From contig NZ_CP006942.1 in NCBI RefSeq assembly GCF_000521605.1, forward strand, positions 1,612,001-1,676,000: DNA of 64,000 bases, in the 5' to 3' direction. Shown one piece after another: positions 1 through 10,064 of this stretch. The notes beneath the pieces are model-generated. The model searched no databases and had not been told where the DNA came from. It saw only the letters and a program-made list of their open reading frames with translations. The first letter of the stretch is position 1. Each line of letters starts with the position of its first letter. Source of the stretch: Mannheimia sp. USDA-ARS-USMARC-1261 (GTDB lineage Bacteria; Pseudomonadota; Gammaproteobacteria; Enterobacterales; Pasteurellaceae). A program made the translations under genes and the position numbers.

Positions 1-93
1 AGTTTCGGTGAATCAGCACCGGCGGACCAATTATTCAAACTCTTTGGCTTTACTGTTGAAAACGTAGTTGCAAAAGCGAAAGAGATCTTATAA
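1..93 (+). CDS. tktA: Transketolase, C-terminal fragment (5' end outside window)
   Basis: The first 30 codons of the window read in frame to a TAA and end in [14 protein letters not shown]. That tail and the preceding [16 protein letters not shown] match the conserved C-terminus of bacterial transketolase, the thiamine-diphosphate enzyme that moves two-carbon units in the pentose phosphate pathway. No catalytic motif lies inside this piece, so the call rests on the tail alone. A rho-independent terminator follows at 108-134. Confidence 0.85.
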
Positions 94-107
94 TCCTTAC
101 ATCGTAT

Positions 108-134
108 AAAAGCGGGATAAATTCCTGCTTTTTT
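108..134 (+). terminator. Terminator of transketolase
   Basis: AAAAGCGGG and CCTGCTTTTTT pair around a 7-nt loop, with one G-T pair, and the stem runs into a T tract. It starts 15 bp after the transketolase stop. Confidence 0.75.
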
Positions 135-151
135 GTACTTGTTATAGGCAA

Positions 152-237
152 ACAAGCGGTCAATTTTTGATAATTTTTTGCATAAATGGCTAATGTGCCG
201 ATAATTTGCAAAATATTTATAAAATTTGACCGCTTGT
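152..237. repeat. Inverted pair of Apl-type uptake signal sequences
   Basis: ACAAGCGGT at 152-160 and ACCGCTTGT at 229-237 face each other across an AT-rich spacer. This is the core 9-mer of the Apl-type DNA uptake sequence, which recurs dozens of times in the window. Inverted pairs such as this lie between genes and may also form stem-loops. Confidence 0.8.
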
Positions 238-246
238 TTATTAAAA

Positions 247-657
247 CTAAGGATTAATTCTTAATAATTCTATACGATATAACACAGGCTTTTTAGCTTT
301 GCTTCCCTCTTCTTGGTAGCCTAAATGTTTAGGAATATTAAATTCATAAACTGAGCCTACCGGCATCAGCATCAAACTTTGTTGAAGTCCCAGAAACATA
401 TCTCGCACAGGTAAAATTACAGGAACATTATTCAGAGTGCCTTCAAATAACTCGCCTTTCTCGTTATAAGATTTAAAACGAATTTCCACATCATCATTGA
501 TGCTCGGCTTTTTGCCATTGCTTGCTTTAATCACTTTATATTGCAAGCCTTGTTCCGTAGTTTGATAACTTTGATTAGCCAAAACGGCAGCAGGTAAACT
601 CACTCCGCCAATTAATAATGCTAAACTAAAAGTATAAAATGATTTCATCATTTTCAT
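247..657 (-). CDS. Periplasmic FKBP-type peptidyl-prolyl isomerase-like protein
   Basis: 136 aa with a typical Sec signal peptide (basic start MKMMK, hydrophobic core to about residue 24, cleavage near VLAN). The rest fits a single short FKBP domain: a GLQYKVI strand typical of FkpA/Mip proteins, DDVEIRFKSYNEKGELFE, VGSVYEFNIPKHLGY, and a final LYRIELLRI strand. The usual DxT/Y...F pocket is only partly kept (FKSYNEKGELFEGT), so catalytic activity is uncertain. It lacks the N-terminal dimerisation domain of FkpA/Mip. Start chosen because GAGG lies 7 nt upstream. Stand-alone gene, divergent from ppc. Confidence 0.7.
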   Translation of the reverse strand: MKMMKSFYTFSLALLIGGVSLPAAVLANQSYQTTEQGLQYKVIKASNGKKPSINDDVEIRFKSYNEKGELFEGTLNNVPVILPVRDMFLGLQQSLMLMPVGSVYEFNIPKHLGYQEEGSKAKKPVLYRIELLRINP

Positions 658-828
658 CAGATTCCTCTCTTGTGATAAAAAAGCATTTAGTTGCCAGTTG
701 TAGATTAGACAACAATTTTTTGTTTTTGATCATTTAATTCAAATTTTTAATTAAATCTATTTGCTATTTCTACCCATTTTAGGCATATTTAGACTTAATT
801 AAATTTATGTTTAGCATAGGAAATTTTT

Positions 829-3468
829 ATGAATCAGCCATATTCAAGCATACACCACAATATTCAAATGTTAGGGGAATTTTTAGGCGAAACTATTCGT
901 GATGCACAAGGCGACTATATTCTTGATTTAATTGAGAGTATTCGCGTTTTATCCAGAAACTCACGTTCCGGTGATGAAACTGCCCGTAATCAATTATTAG
1001 ATAAATTAGCCAACATTTCTAACAATGATGTTCTGCCTGTTGCTCGTGCATTTAGCCATTTTTTAAACTTAACGAATATTGCCGAACAGCATCAAACTAT
1101 TTCTCGCCACCATACGAATACATCATTGGGTAGTCGTTCTCTAGATTCACTTTTTCTTCGTTTAAAATCACAAAATATTCCTGTTGAAAAAGTGATTAAA
1201 ACGGTTGAAAGCCTAATAATTGATTTAGTGCTAACAGCTCATCCTACGGAAGTAACTCGCCGTTCACTTGGACACAAACACGTTGAAATCAATAAATGTT
1301 TAGATCTTTTAGAACATAATGACTTAACTGAAGCAGAAAGTTATAAAATCAAACGCCGTTTAATGCAGCTGATAGCTTTAGCTTGGCACACCAATGAAAT
1401 TAGAACTCAACGTCCAACACCTGTTGATGAAGCCAAAGGCGGTATGGCAGTCATTGAAAACAGCTTGTGGACTGCTGTGCCTGAGTTCTGCCGCCAACTC
1501 AATTTCTATTTAGAAAAACACTTTGGAGTACAATATCCTGTTAGCCTTGCTCCTGTTCGTTTTTCTTCTTGGATGGGTGGCGATCGTGATGGTAATCCGT
1601 TTGTAACCGCTGAAACCACTCGCCGTGTATTAAGAATGAATCGTTGGAAAGCGGCTGAGTTATTCTTAGAAGATATTAAACAGCTCACCGAAGAGCTCTC
1701 TATTACACAATGTACACCAGACTTTCGTGCAAAATATGGCGAGCATTTAGAGCCTTATCGTGTGGTACTGAAAGCATTACGCCAGAAATTGGCTAATACC
1801 GAAATTTACTATGCAGAACTCTTAGAAGATAAAATCTCAACTATTGATGAAACTGAAATTTTAACTTCAGATGAGCAACTCTGGCAGCCTCTATTTGACT
1901 GTTATGAATCCTTACAAGCTTGTGGTATGCGAATTATCGCAAATGGTGCATTACTTGATTGCTTACGCCGAGTCAGATGCTTTGGTTTAGGATTATCACG
2001 CTTAGATATTCGCCAAGAAAGCACTCGCCACGAAATGGCGATTGCAGAAATCACTCGCTATATCGGCTTAGGTGATTACTCGCATTGGACAGAAGATGAT
2101 AAACAAGCCTTCTTAGTGCGTGAGCTTACCTCTCGCCGCCCATTAATTCCACATAACTGGACACCAAGCCCTGAAACCAAAGAGGTACTAGATACTTGTA
2201 AAATCGTCGCAGAGCAACCTAAAGGCGTAATTTCTGCTTATGTAATTTCAATGGCTCGTGAAGCCTCAGACGTTCTAGCGGTGCATTTATTGCTCAAAGA
2301 AGCCGGTTGCAAATTCACTATTCCTGTTGCACCACTATTTGAAACTCTCGGCGATTTAGATCACAGTGAAAAAGTGATGACCGATTTATTTAATATCGGC
2401 TGGTATCGTGGCATTATCAATAATTACCAGATGATTATGATTGGTTATTCCGATTCTGCCAAAGACGCAGGAATGTTAGCCGCCGGCTGGGCACAATATC
2501 GAGCTCAAGAAGCGTTAGTCAATTTATGTGAAAAATACAATATTGAACTTACCCTGTTTCACGGGCGTGGAGGGACTATCGGACGTGGCGGAGCTCCGGC
2601 TCACGCTGCTTTACTCTCACAACCTCCTCGTTCACTGAAAAATGGTTTACGAGTAACCGAGCAAGGCGAAATGATCCGCTTTAAATTAGGATTACCGGCT
2701 GTGGCAGTAGAAAGTTTAGAGCTTTACGCTAGTGCGATTTTAGAAGCGAATATTTTCCCTCCACCAGAGCCGAAACAAGAGTGGCGAGATGTATTAGCAA
2801 AAGGCTCGGAAATTTCCTGCCAAATTTACCGTGATATGGTACGTGGTGAAGCTGATTTCGTACCATATTTCAGAGCAGCAACGCCAGAGCAAGAGCTTTC
2901 TCGCTTACCTCTTGGCTCACGCCCGGCAAAACGCAATCCGAAAGGTGGCGTTGAGAGCTTAAGAGCTATCCCGTGGATTTTCGCTTGGATGCAAAACCGC
3001 CTAATGCTCCCTGCTTGGTTAGGTGCGGGGCAAGCATTGCAGCAACTCATTGACGAAGGCGATGAAAAACTATTAAAAGAGATGTGTAATGAATGGCCTT
3101 TCTTCTCAACACGTATTGGAATGCTTGAGATGGTATTTAGTAAAGCCGACGTTTGGTTGGCGGAATATTACGATCAACGTTTAGTTGATCCAAACTTGCA
3201 CCGTTTAGGCAAAGCACTACGCACGCAATTACAAGCCGATCTCAAAACCGTACTCGCCCTTGCTCACGACGGTCAATTAATGGCAGATTTACCTTGGGTT
3301 GCAGAATCTATCGCTCTGCGTAACGTGTACACAGATCCGCTTAACTTACTACAGGTGGAATTATTGCACCGCATTCGTAGTCAAAGCGAAAATGTTGATC
3401 CTGAACTTGAGCAAGCCCTGATGATTACCATCACAGGTATCGCAGCCGGTATGCGAAATACAGGCTAA
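829..3468 (+). CDS. ppc: Phosphoenolpyruvate carboxylase
   Basis: 879 aa, full length for the bacterial family. It carboxylates PEP to oxaloacetate to refill the TCA cycle. The catalytic histidine block [13 protein letters not shown] is at about residues 134-146 (His137; His138 in E. coli). [10 protein letters not shown] is near 250, the glycine-rich loop [16 protein letters not shown] near 577, and the C-terminus ends MRNTG as in E. coli. The gene is alone on the plus strand. Its natural downstream region, an inverted USS pair, has been split by the IS element at 3513-4579, so its 3' end may be changed. Confidence 0.97.
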   Translation: MNQPYSSIHHNIQMLGEFLGETIRDAQGDYILDLIESIRVLSRNSRSGDETARNQLLDKLANISNNDVLPVARAFSHFLNLTNIAEQHQTISRHHTNTSLGSRSLDSLFLRLKSQNIPVEKVIKTVESLIIDLVLTAHPTEVTRRSLGHKHVEINKCLDLLEHNDLTEAESYKIKRRLMQLIALAWHTNEIRTQRPTPVDEAKGGMAVIENSLWTAVPEFCRQLNFYLEKHFGVQYPVSLAPVRFSSWMGGDRDGNPFVTAETTRRVLRMNRWKAAELFLEDIKQLTEELSITQCTPDFRAKYGEHLEPYRVVLKALRQKLANTEIYYAELLEDKISTIDETEILTSDEQLWQPLFDCYESLQACGMRIIANGALLDCLRRVRCFGLGLSRLDIRQESTRHEMAIAEITRYIGLGDYSHWTEDDKQAFLVRELTSRRPLIPHNWTPSPETKEVLDTCKIVAEQPKGVISAYVISMAREASDVLAVHLLLKEAGCKFTIPVAPLFETLGDLDHSEKVMTDLFNIGWYRGIINNYQMIMIGYSDSAKDAGMLAAGWAQYRAQEALVNLCEKYNIELTLFHGRGGTIGRGGAPAHAALLSQPPRSLKNGLRVTEQGEMIRFKLGLPAVAVESLELYASAILEANIFPPPEPKQEWRDVLAKGSEISCQIYRDMVRGEADFVPYFRAATPEQELSRLPLGSRPAKRNPKGGVESLRAIPWIFAWMQNRLMLPAWLGAGQALQQLIDEGDEKLLKEMCNEWPFFSTRIGMLEMVFSKADVWLAEYYDQRLVDPNLHRLGKALRTQLQADLKTVLALAHDGQLMADLPWVAESIALRNVYTDPLNLLQVELLHRIRSQSENVDPELEQALMITITGIAAGMRNTG

Positions 3469-3512
3469 TTATGCGATAAGCGGTCCGATTTAGTCAAAAA
3501 TTAGCAAAATTT

Positions 3513-4579
3513 GGTATAGTGGACAAAATTGAGTCTGTAAATTAGGTTAAAACCTTGTAATATAAGGCTTTAACCTACTTTTTATAAAAATGCCTAAAAA
3601 ATTGCATTTTCTGCTCATCTTTTAATCTCAAAAAATACGGTAAAATTAACGGTATCCAACGCTATAAATGCCTTGATTGTAACCGTAACTTTGTCGCATC
3701 TAAGCGACTTAATTCCGAAGAAATTTGGTTTAAGTACAGTTCTCAAAAACAAACGATTCAACAACTTGCTTTTGAATACCAATGTTCTGAACGGACGATT
3801 AGAAGGCATCTCGAAAAAGCGACAAAAGCCGAGCAAAAATCTCTTCCTCAAACAGTAAATATCGTGATGGATACCACTCACTTTAAACAACGTTTTGCTG
3901 TACTTATCCTAATGGATTCCTTATCTTTAAAGCCGATTTATTTTCACTTTATTTCTGCGGAGAAAAATCAATATTATTTTGACGCTATCTCAGCGTTAAT
4001 TGAAAAAGGAATTAACATTCAATCAATTACCTGTGATGGAAGAAGAGGATTATTAAATGCTTACCCCAATATTCCTACCCAAATGTGCCACTTCCATCAA
4101 ATCGGGCGAGGTATTTTTTATTTAACAAAATCACCAAAATCAGAGGCAGGAAAAGAGCTACTATCGCTTTATTACTCACTTAAATTTCAAACACAAGAGA
4201 CACTTACTCTAGCCCTATCTGTATGGTTAAATAAACATAAAGGTTATTTCAATGAACATTCTGCAACCAACCCAAAACGATTTAAACATAAGCGATTACG
4301 GAGTGCTTATTGGGGTTTAAAACGTAGCATAAACTATCTATTTACCTATCAAGCGTATCCCGAGTTAAACATTGCACATACAACCAACTTGGTGGAGTCA
4401 TTTTTTAGACAAATGAAAGTCAAATTAGTGCCACATCAAGGACTAACTGATGAACATAAGATGATGTTTATAAAGGATTTTGTTTGCCAAAAGAGTTGAA
4501 AATAAAGCCATAGCAGACTCAAAAATGTCCACTATGGCTAGTTCATTGGGAAATCAGACTCAATTTTGTCCACTATCCC
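3513..4579 (+). mobile_element. IS256/mutator-like insertion sequence with about 25-bp inverted repeats
   Basis: The terminal inverted repeats are GG(T/G)ATAGTGGACAAAA followed by TTGAGTCTG, at 3513-3537 and reverse-complemented at 4555-4579, with one mismatch in about 25 bp. CAAAATT occurs just outside both ends (3505-3511 and 4580-4586) and is the likely target duplication; an eighth base differs. IS256-superfamily elements usually duplicate 8-9 bp. A partial extra copy of the end motif (ATGTCCACTATGG) lies inside the right end. The element carries one transposase gene and sits between ppc and lptD, inside an inverted USS pair. Confidence 0.85.
3590..4499 (+). pseudogene. Mutator-type DDE transposase, frame interrupted near the start
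   Basis: The reading frame ending at 4499 stays open back to about 3588 but has no normal start there. It encodes a zinc-ribbon (CIFC then RYKCLDCNRNF), a helix-turn-helix (IQQLAFEYQCSERTIRRHL), then the DDE core: D in VMDTTHF, D in ITCDGRRG, the CHFHQ motif, and E in NLVESFFRQMK. The only nearby ATG, at 3590, reads MPKKLHF and is one base out of phase. Removing one A from the six-A run at 3596-3601 would give MPKNCIFC fused to the rest. Either the gene is broken by an A insertion, or it uses slippage or an internal GTG/ATG at 3864/3867 that would lose the DNA-binding part. The family name is inferred from motifs (IS1249/IS256-like). Confidence 0.7.
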
Positions 4580-4599
4580 CAAAATTCTAAATAAATTAG

Positions 4600-4608
4600 A
4601 CCGCTTGT
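4600..4608 (-). repeat. Uptake signal core
   Basis: ACCGCTTGT just outside the right end of the IS. Its partner on the other side is a degenerate ATAAGCGGTC near 3476-3485. Before the insertion the two formed an inverted USS pair behind ppc. Confidence 0.6.
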
Positions 4609-4614
4609 AATTGA

Positions 4615-4647
4615 GTATAAAAAAGCGAGAACAATGTTCTCGCTTTT
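4615..4647 (-). terminator. Terminator of lptD
   Basis: AAAAGCGAGAAC and GTTCTCGCTTTT form a perfect 12-bp stem with a 3-nt loop, starting 2 bp after the lptD stop. A T tract follows on the minus strand, and the stem also has T residues on the plus side, so it could work both ways. Confidence 0.85.
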
Positions 4648-4649
4648 TT

Positions 4650-6983
4650 TTAATTGATACCGTAAGGTTCAGTATAAGGAATAATGCCTCGTTTTAACAT
4701 TCTCGATACGCCATTGCTATAACTTGTGCCAAAACGTAACTCAAAGTTAATCCCGAATTTATTATCGTAGTAAAAATCGTTAATCGTATCAGGCGAACCG
4801 ACAGGCGTTGAAACTAAGCGGCGAGCCACATAGACATTCGCTGCCCAACAACAAGTGTTGTAGTTCAGAGAAAGCTGCCCTTCAACCGGTTTCTTCAAAG
4901 CAATATCATGATAATAACTCGTCATTATCGATACTTTATCCGTCAATTCCCAACCTAATACTCCACCAATTTGCTTGATAGATTGACCATATCTATTCGT
5001 ATTTAAGTTTTGATTGATATAATCTTTACTTGCATAACGATAGTTAAGCTGAATCAATTTGTCTGATTGCGGTTTATATTGCAATGACATATTCGCTAAA
5101 GAAGTTTGATTTAAGCGAGTGTCATATTGATAACTACCGTGCCAGTTCCACTTTTTATGGAATTTCCAGTTAGATTCTGCCGCCCACGAAGAAGAACGTT
5201 TAGCAGTGCTATTATCCGATGTATCATCAATTTTTGATGGGCTTAAATAATAGGTTTGACCTAAACTAAAGTTGAATACCTCTTCGCCCGTTTCATTGTT
5301 AAAGAAGCGAGTTGTTCCACCGGCTGTAATTAAATTTGCTGAAGCAATTCTATCTAAACCACTATAACGGCGGTCGTTAAATAGTGAGAAGTAATCATTT
5401 TGCAATAGTGCCGAATCATAACCTAAACTCACACTTTTCTGGCGTTTAGAACCAATATCGCTTTGATTTTTGTATGGACGATAAATATATTGCAATCTCG
5501 GCTCAATCGTTTGATTAAAACCGGAGAATAGCTGTTTATCTGATGCTAAAACCGTTTTGAAATCTAACTTAATTTGAGGCAATACTCGGCTTACGCTTTT
5601 CTTGATCTCTTCCGTACTTTCACTTCCTTTACTTTGCAAATAATGAGTTGCATATAACTTAGTTTCTAAATTCAAACTACCGTAGCGGTTTGCAAATGGG
5701 AAGTTCAACGTTGGCTCAGCGTGGAAACGCCACGCTTTTGGCATTAGTTTACTATCATTTTCAAAACGAGCAGCTTGAGCGAAGAATTTGAAATCGCCAC
5801 CTTTAATTAAATCGTTTTTGTAGTAATTAAAGTCAATTTGTGGGAGTACACGGTAAGGTCCGATATCCAATTCATCGAAGGTTTGGAATTTTTTACCTGA
5901 AATCGAAATATTGTAATTCGGTTGATAGTAACCTAATCTAAAATTTTGTGTTGCGTAGCCGTCTGTACTGTTACCATAGTTTGAATCAAAATCAGAGAAA
6001 TAGCGTCTATCGCTAACTTTGGTGTAATCCACCGAGAAACGCCAATCGGTTAAGAAACTCATTGCGTGTCGCCAGTGGAGCAAATAACGTTTACGATCAT
6101 CATTTTCCGGTTGATATTCACTGAGACGATCTTTCGCCATATACTCTGTTGCCACCAAGCCTTGACCGATTTTAGTTAGATAACGAAACTCCGGACTAAC
6201 TTGCCAGCCACGACGGGAATAGTAAGTTGGTGTGATTGTCGCATCCATATTCGGTGCAATATTCCAGTAAAATGGTTGAGAGTAAGTCCAACCATTTTTG
6301 CTTGAACGCTCAAAACTTGGAATAAGTAACCCAGTGCGACGACGATCGCCTATAGGAAATTGTAAATAAGGTGAGTAGAAAACAGGTACACCTAAGACTT
6401 TGAAACGAGCGTGCCACATTTCAGCATACTCGTCATCAACGTGTTGGATCATCTCATTCGCGTCAATTTGCCAAGAATTGTCATCGGGTAAACAAAAAGT
6501 GAAGCTGGCATTTTTAAGCGTACGTTTGCTATCCCCAAATTCACCATACTCTGCTGTACCTCGCCCTTGTCTGCCGACTAATTGATAGTTAGCATTACTT
6601 AAGTTGGCATCTTTGGAAAGCAGATTAATAGTAGCATCAGCTCCAGTGGCTTGAATCAAATTGTCTTGATAGTTAAAGTTGCCTTGCAAATATGCCATTC
6701 GGGCATTTTCGCCGTCTTGTTCCACTCGAACCTGATCAGCCACAATTGAACGATTGCCTTGTTTAATAGTCACATCACCCGTGTAAGTTGCATCACGAGG
6801 CTGATTAATCACCGCACTGTCAGACTCAATGGTAACAGGCATTCTGAGCTGTTCGCCTTCTACTACCTCACCTTGAAATTGAGGTACACCAAGCAAGCAT
6901 TGTTGCTTTAGATCAGCTACTGCATAATTACTATAACAAGCTGCCATCACAGCAAGAGAAAGTAAGCTATAACGCTGTTTCAT
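4650..6983 (-). CDS. lptD: LPS-assembly outer membrane protein LptD
   Basis: 777 aa from the chosen ATG. An in-frame upstream start would add 9 residues, but GAAAGGAAAAATA sits correctly before this ATG. LptD is the outer membrane beta-barrel that, with LptE, inserts lipopolysaccharide into the outer leaflet. A signal peptide ([23 protein letters not shown]) is followed by an OstA/LptA-like domain ([20 protein letters not shown]) and then a long barrel rich in alternating aromatic strands. A C-terminal Cys pair ([11 protein letters not shown]) and N-terminal cysteines fit the disulfides known in LptD. Length is normal. No surA or pdxA follows; hemN lies upstream on the same strand. Confidence 0.95.
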   Translation of the reverse strand: MKQRYSLLSLAVMAACYSNYAVADLKQQCLLGVPQFQGEVVEGEQLRMPVTIESDSAVINQPRDATYTGDVTIKQGNRSIVADQVRVEQDGENARMAYLQGNFNYQDNLIQATGADATINLLSKDANLSNANYQLVGRQGRGTAEYGEFGDSKRTLKNASFTFCLPDDNSWQIDANEMIQHVDDEYAEMWHARFKVLGVPVFYSPYLQFPIGDRRRTGLLIPSFERSSKNGWTYSQPFYWNIAPNMDATITPTYYSRRGWQVSPEFRYLTKIGQGLVATEYMAKDRLSEYQPENDDRKRYLLHWRHAMSFLTDWRFSVDYTKVSDRRYFSDFDSNYGNSTDGYATQNFRLGYYQPNYNISISGKKFQTFDELDIGPYRVLPQIDFNYYKNDLIKGGDFKFFAQAARFENDSKLMPKAWRFHAEPTLNFPFANRYGSLNLETKLYATHYLQSKGSESTEEIKKSVSRVLPQIKLDFKTVLASDKQLFSGFNQTIEPRLQYIYRPYKNQSDIGSKRQKSVSLGYDSALLQNDYFSLFNDRRYSGLDRIASANLITAGGTTRFFNNETGEEVFNFSLGQTYYLSPSKIDDTSDNSTAKRSSSWAAESNWKFHKKWNWHGSYQYDTRLNQTSLANMSLQYKPQSDKLIQLNYRYASKDYINQNLNTNRYGQSIKQIGGVLGWELTDKVSIMTSYYHDIALKKPVEGQLSLNYNTCCWAANVYVARRLVSTPVGSPDTINDFYYDNKFGINFELRFGTSYSNGVSRMLKRGIIPYTEPYGIN

Positions 6984-7092
6984 TATTTTTCCTTTCTGAA
7001 TTGGGAACAAGCAGTTGAATTTGAACGTTTTTTTGCAAATCCGATTATTTTATATTTTGCAAAAAATCTTAAAAAAATAACCGCTTGTTCTA

Positions 7093-8460
7093 CTAGATAA
7101 TACGGGAAAACTGCTGTCTTCTCGCTAATTGTCTTGAATATACATCAAAACATAAGCAAATATTACGGATTAACAAACGTCCACGCGGTAACACCACAAT
7201 GCCATCATCGTTAATCGTTAATAATTCATCTTCCGCTAACGGCTCTAATAAAGTCAGATCTTCAGCAAAATAGGCTTTAAAATCAATACCGTATTGCTTT
7301 TCAATAGTTGCAAAATCTAATTTGAAATTACAAATCAAGGCTTTAATCACATCACGGCGAATACAGTCATCTTGGGTAAGTGCAATACCTTTATGTAAAG
7401 CAATGCCACTTTCTTCCACATCAGCATAATATTGCTGTAACTCTTTGCGATTTTGAGCGTAAGTATCGCCCAGTAAGCTGATTGCTGAAACGCCCATACC
7501 TAACAAATCGCACTCTTCTTGTGTTGTATAGCCTTGAAAGTTACGGTGTAAAATCCCTTTTTCTTGGGCAACCGCAAGTTCATCATCAGGTTTGGCAAAG
7601 TGATCCATACCGATAAATTTATAACCGTTTTCGCCTAAGAATTCGATCGATTTTTGTAAGATCGTAAGCTTTGTTTCCGGTGCCGGCAGTAGCTCTTCTT
7701 TGATTTTAACCTGTGCTGCAAAACGACTTGGCAAGTGTGCGTAATTAAACACACTCATACGATCCGGATTTAATTCTACCACACGTTGTAACGTGTACAT
7801 AAAGCTCTCAACATTTTGTTTCGGTAAGCCGTAAATTAAGTCTACATTGGTTGAAACAAAACCAAGTTCTTTTGCACGCTTCATTAACGCAAAAATAAAC
7901 TCTTCATCTTGCTCACGGTTTACTAAGCGTTGCACTTCTTTGTCGAAATCTTGAATCCCCATACTAATTCGGTTAAAACCGATAGCTTTTAGGTGATCTA
8001 ACATATCTAGTTCAATTTCACGCGGATCCATCTCGATACTGATTTCAGCATCTTCGCTAATTTCAAAATGAGTACGCAACATTTGCATCAAACGTGCAGA
8101 TTGATCTTCATCTAAATAAGTTGGAGTACCACCGCCCCAGTGAATTTGCGTAACCAAGCGATTTGTAAATAGCGGTGCTCGGGTTTTAATTTCACGCTCT
8201 AAATAATCTAAATATATTTCAACTTTATGGCGATGGCGGGTAATCACTTTATTACAGCCACAGAAATAGCACAGTTTATGACAAAACGGAATATGTACAT
8301 AAAGCGAAAGCGGACGCTCAGGATAACGAGCAGCCGCTGCAATAAAATCATCATTAGTATAATTTTCGTTAAACTCTAATGCCGTTGGGTAAGAGGTGTA
8401 ACGAGGACCTGAATGGTTATATTTTTGAATAAGGGCTAAATCCCAAATAATTTCCGACAT
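7093..8460 (-). CDS. hemN: Oxygen-independent coproporphyrinogen III oxidase (radical SAM)
   Basis: 455 aa. It decarboxylates coproporphyrinogen III to protoporphyrinogen IX in haem synthesis without oxygen. The radical-SAM cysteines are C60-x3-C64-x2-C67 in HIPFCHKLCYFCGCN, followed by WGGGTPTYL near residue 108 and GIQDFD near 172. The C-terminal HemN domain (GRLLIRNICLCFD) is present, which separates it from the shorter HemW. The start overlaps the stop of the DUF2489 gene (TAATG), so the two are probably translationally coupled. The order yihI-DUF2489-hemN resembles E. coli yihI-hemN. Confidence 0.95.
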   Translation of the reverse strand: MSEIIWDLALIQKYNHSGPRYTSYPTALEFNENYTNDDFIAAAARYPERPLSLYVHIPFCHKLCYFCGCNKVITRHRHKVEIYLDYLEREIKTRAPLFTNRLVTQIHWGGGTPTYLDEDQSARLMQMLRTHFEISEDAEISIEMDPREIELDMLDHLKAIGFNRISMGIQDFDKEVQRLVNREQDEEFIFALMKRAKELGFVSTNVDLIYGLPKQNVESFMYTLQRVVELNPDRMSVFNYAHLPSRFAAQVKIKEELLPAPETKLTILQKSIEFLGENGYKFIGMDHFAKPDDELAVAQEKGILHRNFQGYTTQEECDLLGMGVSAISLLGDTYAQNRKELQQYYADVEESGIALHKGIALTQDDCIRRDVIKALICNFKLDFATIEKQYGIDFKAYFAEDLTLLEPLAEDELLTINDDGIVVLPRGRLLIRNICLCFDVYSRQLARRQQFSRII

Positions 8461-8930
8461 TAGACTGCCTTTCTCATTTCTTCAATATCTTTTAATAATT
8501 GCTCGCACTCGATTTTAATCTCGGCTTCAAGCTCAGCTTCTTTTGCCTCACGTTCTAAATCAAGTTTCATTCGTTCATTGCGTTTTAAATTTTTACGTTC
8601 ATCTAAAATCGGCATATTTTCCACCACTTCATATAACGCCCACATCGCATTATAGTGGCTTAATTTTTTACCCAATACATCTAACAGAGGCTTTAAACGT
8701 AAAACGCCTTCGGAAAGATCGCATTGTTCAGAAATCATTGCTCTGGTAATCACGTCAATGCTTTCTAAAATACGTAGATAGCGGGCTTTTTGTGATTGTT
8801 TAGCTTCTTCAATCAACTCTTGCTCACGTCTTTTTTGTAAACGGACTTTAAGCATTAAATGGATTGCATAACCAGCCATTGAAATCAGAATAAGTATAGC
8901 TAGTACAATCAGGAATATTTTTAGCATCAT
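8460..8930 (-). CDS. DUF2489 protein with one N-terminal membrane anchor
   Basis: 156 aa. Residues 3-27 (LKIFLIVLAILILISMAGYAIHL, abridged here to its ends) form one transmembrane helix. The remainder is charged and alpha-helical, ending in a Glu/Lys-rich probable coiled coil. It matches the DUF2489 family known between yihI and hemN in Vibrio and Pasteurellaceae; its function is unknown. It lies between yihI and hemN and overlaps the hemN start by one base. Confidence 0.75.
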   Translation of the reverse strand: MMLKIFLIVLAILILISMAGYAIHLMLKVRLQKRREQELIEEAKQSQKARYLRILESIDVITRAMISEQCDLSEGVLRLKPLLDVLGKKLSHYNAMWALYEVVENMPILDERKNLKRNERMKLDLEREAKEAELEAEIKIECEQLLKDIEEMRKAV

Positions 8931-8943
8931 AATTTGCTATCCG

Positions 8944-9531
8944 TTAGCGGAATTTATTAATATCCATTGTTTCAAATTGGCGTAATAACGCATCACCGTT
9001 ATCACCGTCTTCATCTTCAAATTCAATGCCAAGTTCCGTCATTAATTCATCAATGCGGTCTAAACATTCATTCATAAATTTCTGATCTTCAAGCGATAAC
9101 GTTTTGCCTGCTTCTAAATCATCTAATAGCTGATTTAAGCATTCATTATTTTCTAATTGCTCTAACTCTTGCTCAGGTGAAAGCGTTGGTTTTACAGGTT
9201 CAACCGGAACAGGCTTAATCGTACGCCCTTTTTCCGGTTGATTAACAAATTCCACCATTAACGGCACTTTTTTACGGCTACCGATACGTGGATCTTTTAC
9301 TTCTTTCTCAACCGCTTTTTTCTGCTCTGCCGGATCAGCATTACGAGAACCAGTCGGTAAACCTTTATGCTTGCGTTTACGCTTTTCCTCACGAGCTTGA
9401 GCATCTAACTCATAACGGGTTAATTTACGATTTTTACCACCACCTAATTTAGGGGTTGGTTGCTTTGGTTTATCTGTTTTTCTTGCCGGCATAATATCAG
9501 TAATGCGGCGTGTTTTTTTCGTACGACTCAT
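8944..9531 (-). CDS. yihI: Der GTPase-activating protein YihI
   Basis: 195 aa. In E. coli YihI stimulates the GTPase of the ribosome-assembly factor Der. The N-terminus is strongly basic and disordered ([26 protein letters not shown] near residues 29-45, GLPTGSRN near 58), and the C-terminal third is acidic, with a helical [18 protein letters not shown] segment near 125-142. This two-part layout and length match the family. First gene of yihI-DUF2489-hemN. Confidence 0.9.
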   Translation of the reverse strand: MSRTKKTRRITDIMPARKTDKPKQPTPKLGGGKNRKLTRYELDAQAREEKRKRKHKGLPTGSRNADPAEQKKAVEKEVKDPRIGSRKKVPLMVEFVNQPEKGRTIKPVPVEPVKPTLSPEQELEQLENNECLNQLLDDLEAGKTLSLEDQKFMNECLDRIDELMTELGIEFEDEDGDNGDALLRQFETMDINKFR

Positions 9532-9551
9532 AATTGTTTCATCATCTAGTT

Positions 9552-9598
9552 TTAATAAAACGCTATTCTACAAGGAATTACCTTGCCTTAATAGCGTT
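9552..9598 (-). terminator. Nested hairpin terminator after yacL
   Basis: Outer stem AACGCTATT/AATAGCGTT (9559-9567 with 9590-9598) encloses an inner CAAGG/CCTTG stem. TTTTATT follows on the minus strand. It separates glnE-yacL from yihI. Confidence 0.65.
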
Positions 9599-9606
9599 GA
9601 TTTCAA

Positions 9607-9984
9607 TTAATGGTAAGTTTGCATAAAGTGCCGATAGGCTTTCAGAAATTTTTCAAAATCATCTAAGCCACAAAACGCAATACTCTCTTCATTGTAAAAT
9701 TGAAAACCTTCTTCCATTTCTTCTTCGTCAAAAGCCGCATCTAAGTTATTCGCTTTTGCCATCACCTCATCATAATCAAAATAAATACTGTATTCACGTC
9801 CTTCAAATACGCATTCATAATGATTTGGGAAAGCCGCTCTGCACTTTTCAATTTCAGCAAAAATGGTTTCCAACTCTTTCGGATTACCTGTAATTTCAGT
9901 ATTCAACCAACGGGCAAATGCCTCGTGATCCATCGAACATTTTGCCACAATCCCGTGAATACTATGCGTAAATTGATATTCCAT
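9607..9984 (-). CDS. yacL: UPF0231 family protein YacL
   Basis: 125 aa from the ATG at 9984, chosen over a longer frame because AGGAGA lies 6 nt upstream and MEYQF is the family's usual N-terminus. A small acidic cytosolic protein of unknown function. Family hallmarks visible are FARWLNTEI near 25, an [19 protein letters not shown] block near 65-82, and an Asp/Glu patch ([17 protein letters not shown]). It lies 80 bp behind glnE on the same strand. Confidence 0.85.
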   Translation of the reverse strand: MEYQFTHSIHGIVAKCSMDHEAFARWLNTEITGNPKELETIFAEIEKCRAAFPNHYECVFEGREYSIYFDYDEVMAKANNLDAAFDEEEMEEGFQFYNEESIAFCGLDDFEKFLKAYRHFMQTYH

Positions 9985-10031
9985 ACCTATTCTCCTTTGA
10001 ATTGGTCTGTTTGGTTGGCTATTATAGCCTA

Positions 10032-10040
10032 ACAAGCGGT
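10032..10040 (+). repeat. Uptake signal core between glnE and yacL
   Basis: ACAAGCGGT in the short gap between glnE and yacL, followed by TGTTTTTTGGAAAAATTTT. The downstream AT-rich stretch is typical of the extended USS. Confidence 0.6.
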
Positions 10041-10064
10041 TGTTTTTTGGAAAAATTTTACCAT

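Noticed and set aside
3615-3890. Minus-strand ORF of 91 aa inside the IS256-like element
   Set aside because: Antisense of the transposase zinc-ribbon/HTH region, whose plus-strand reading has clear motifs.
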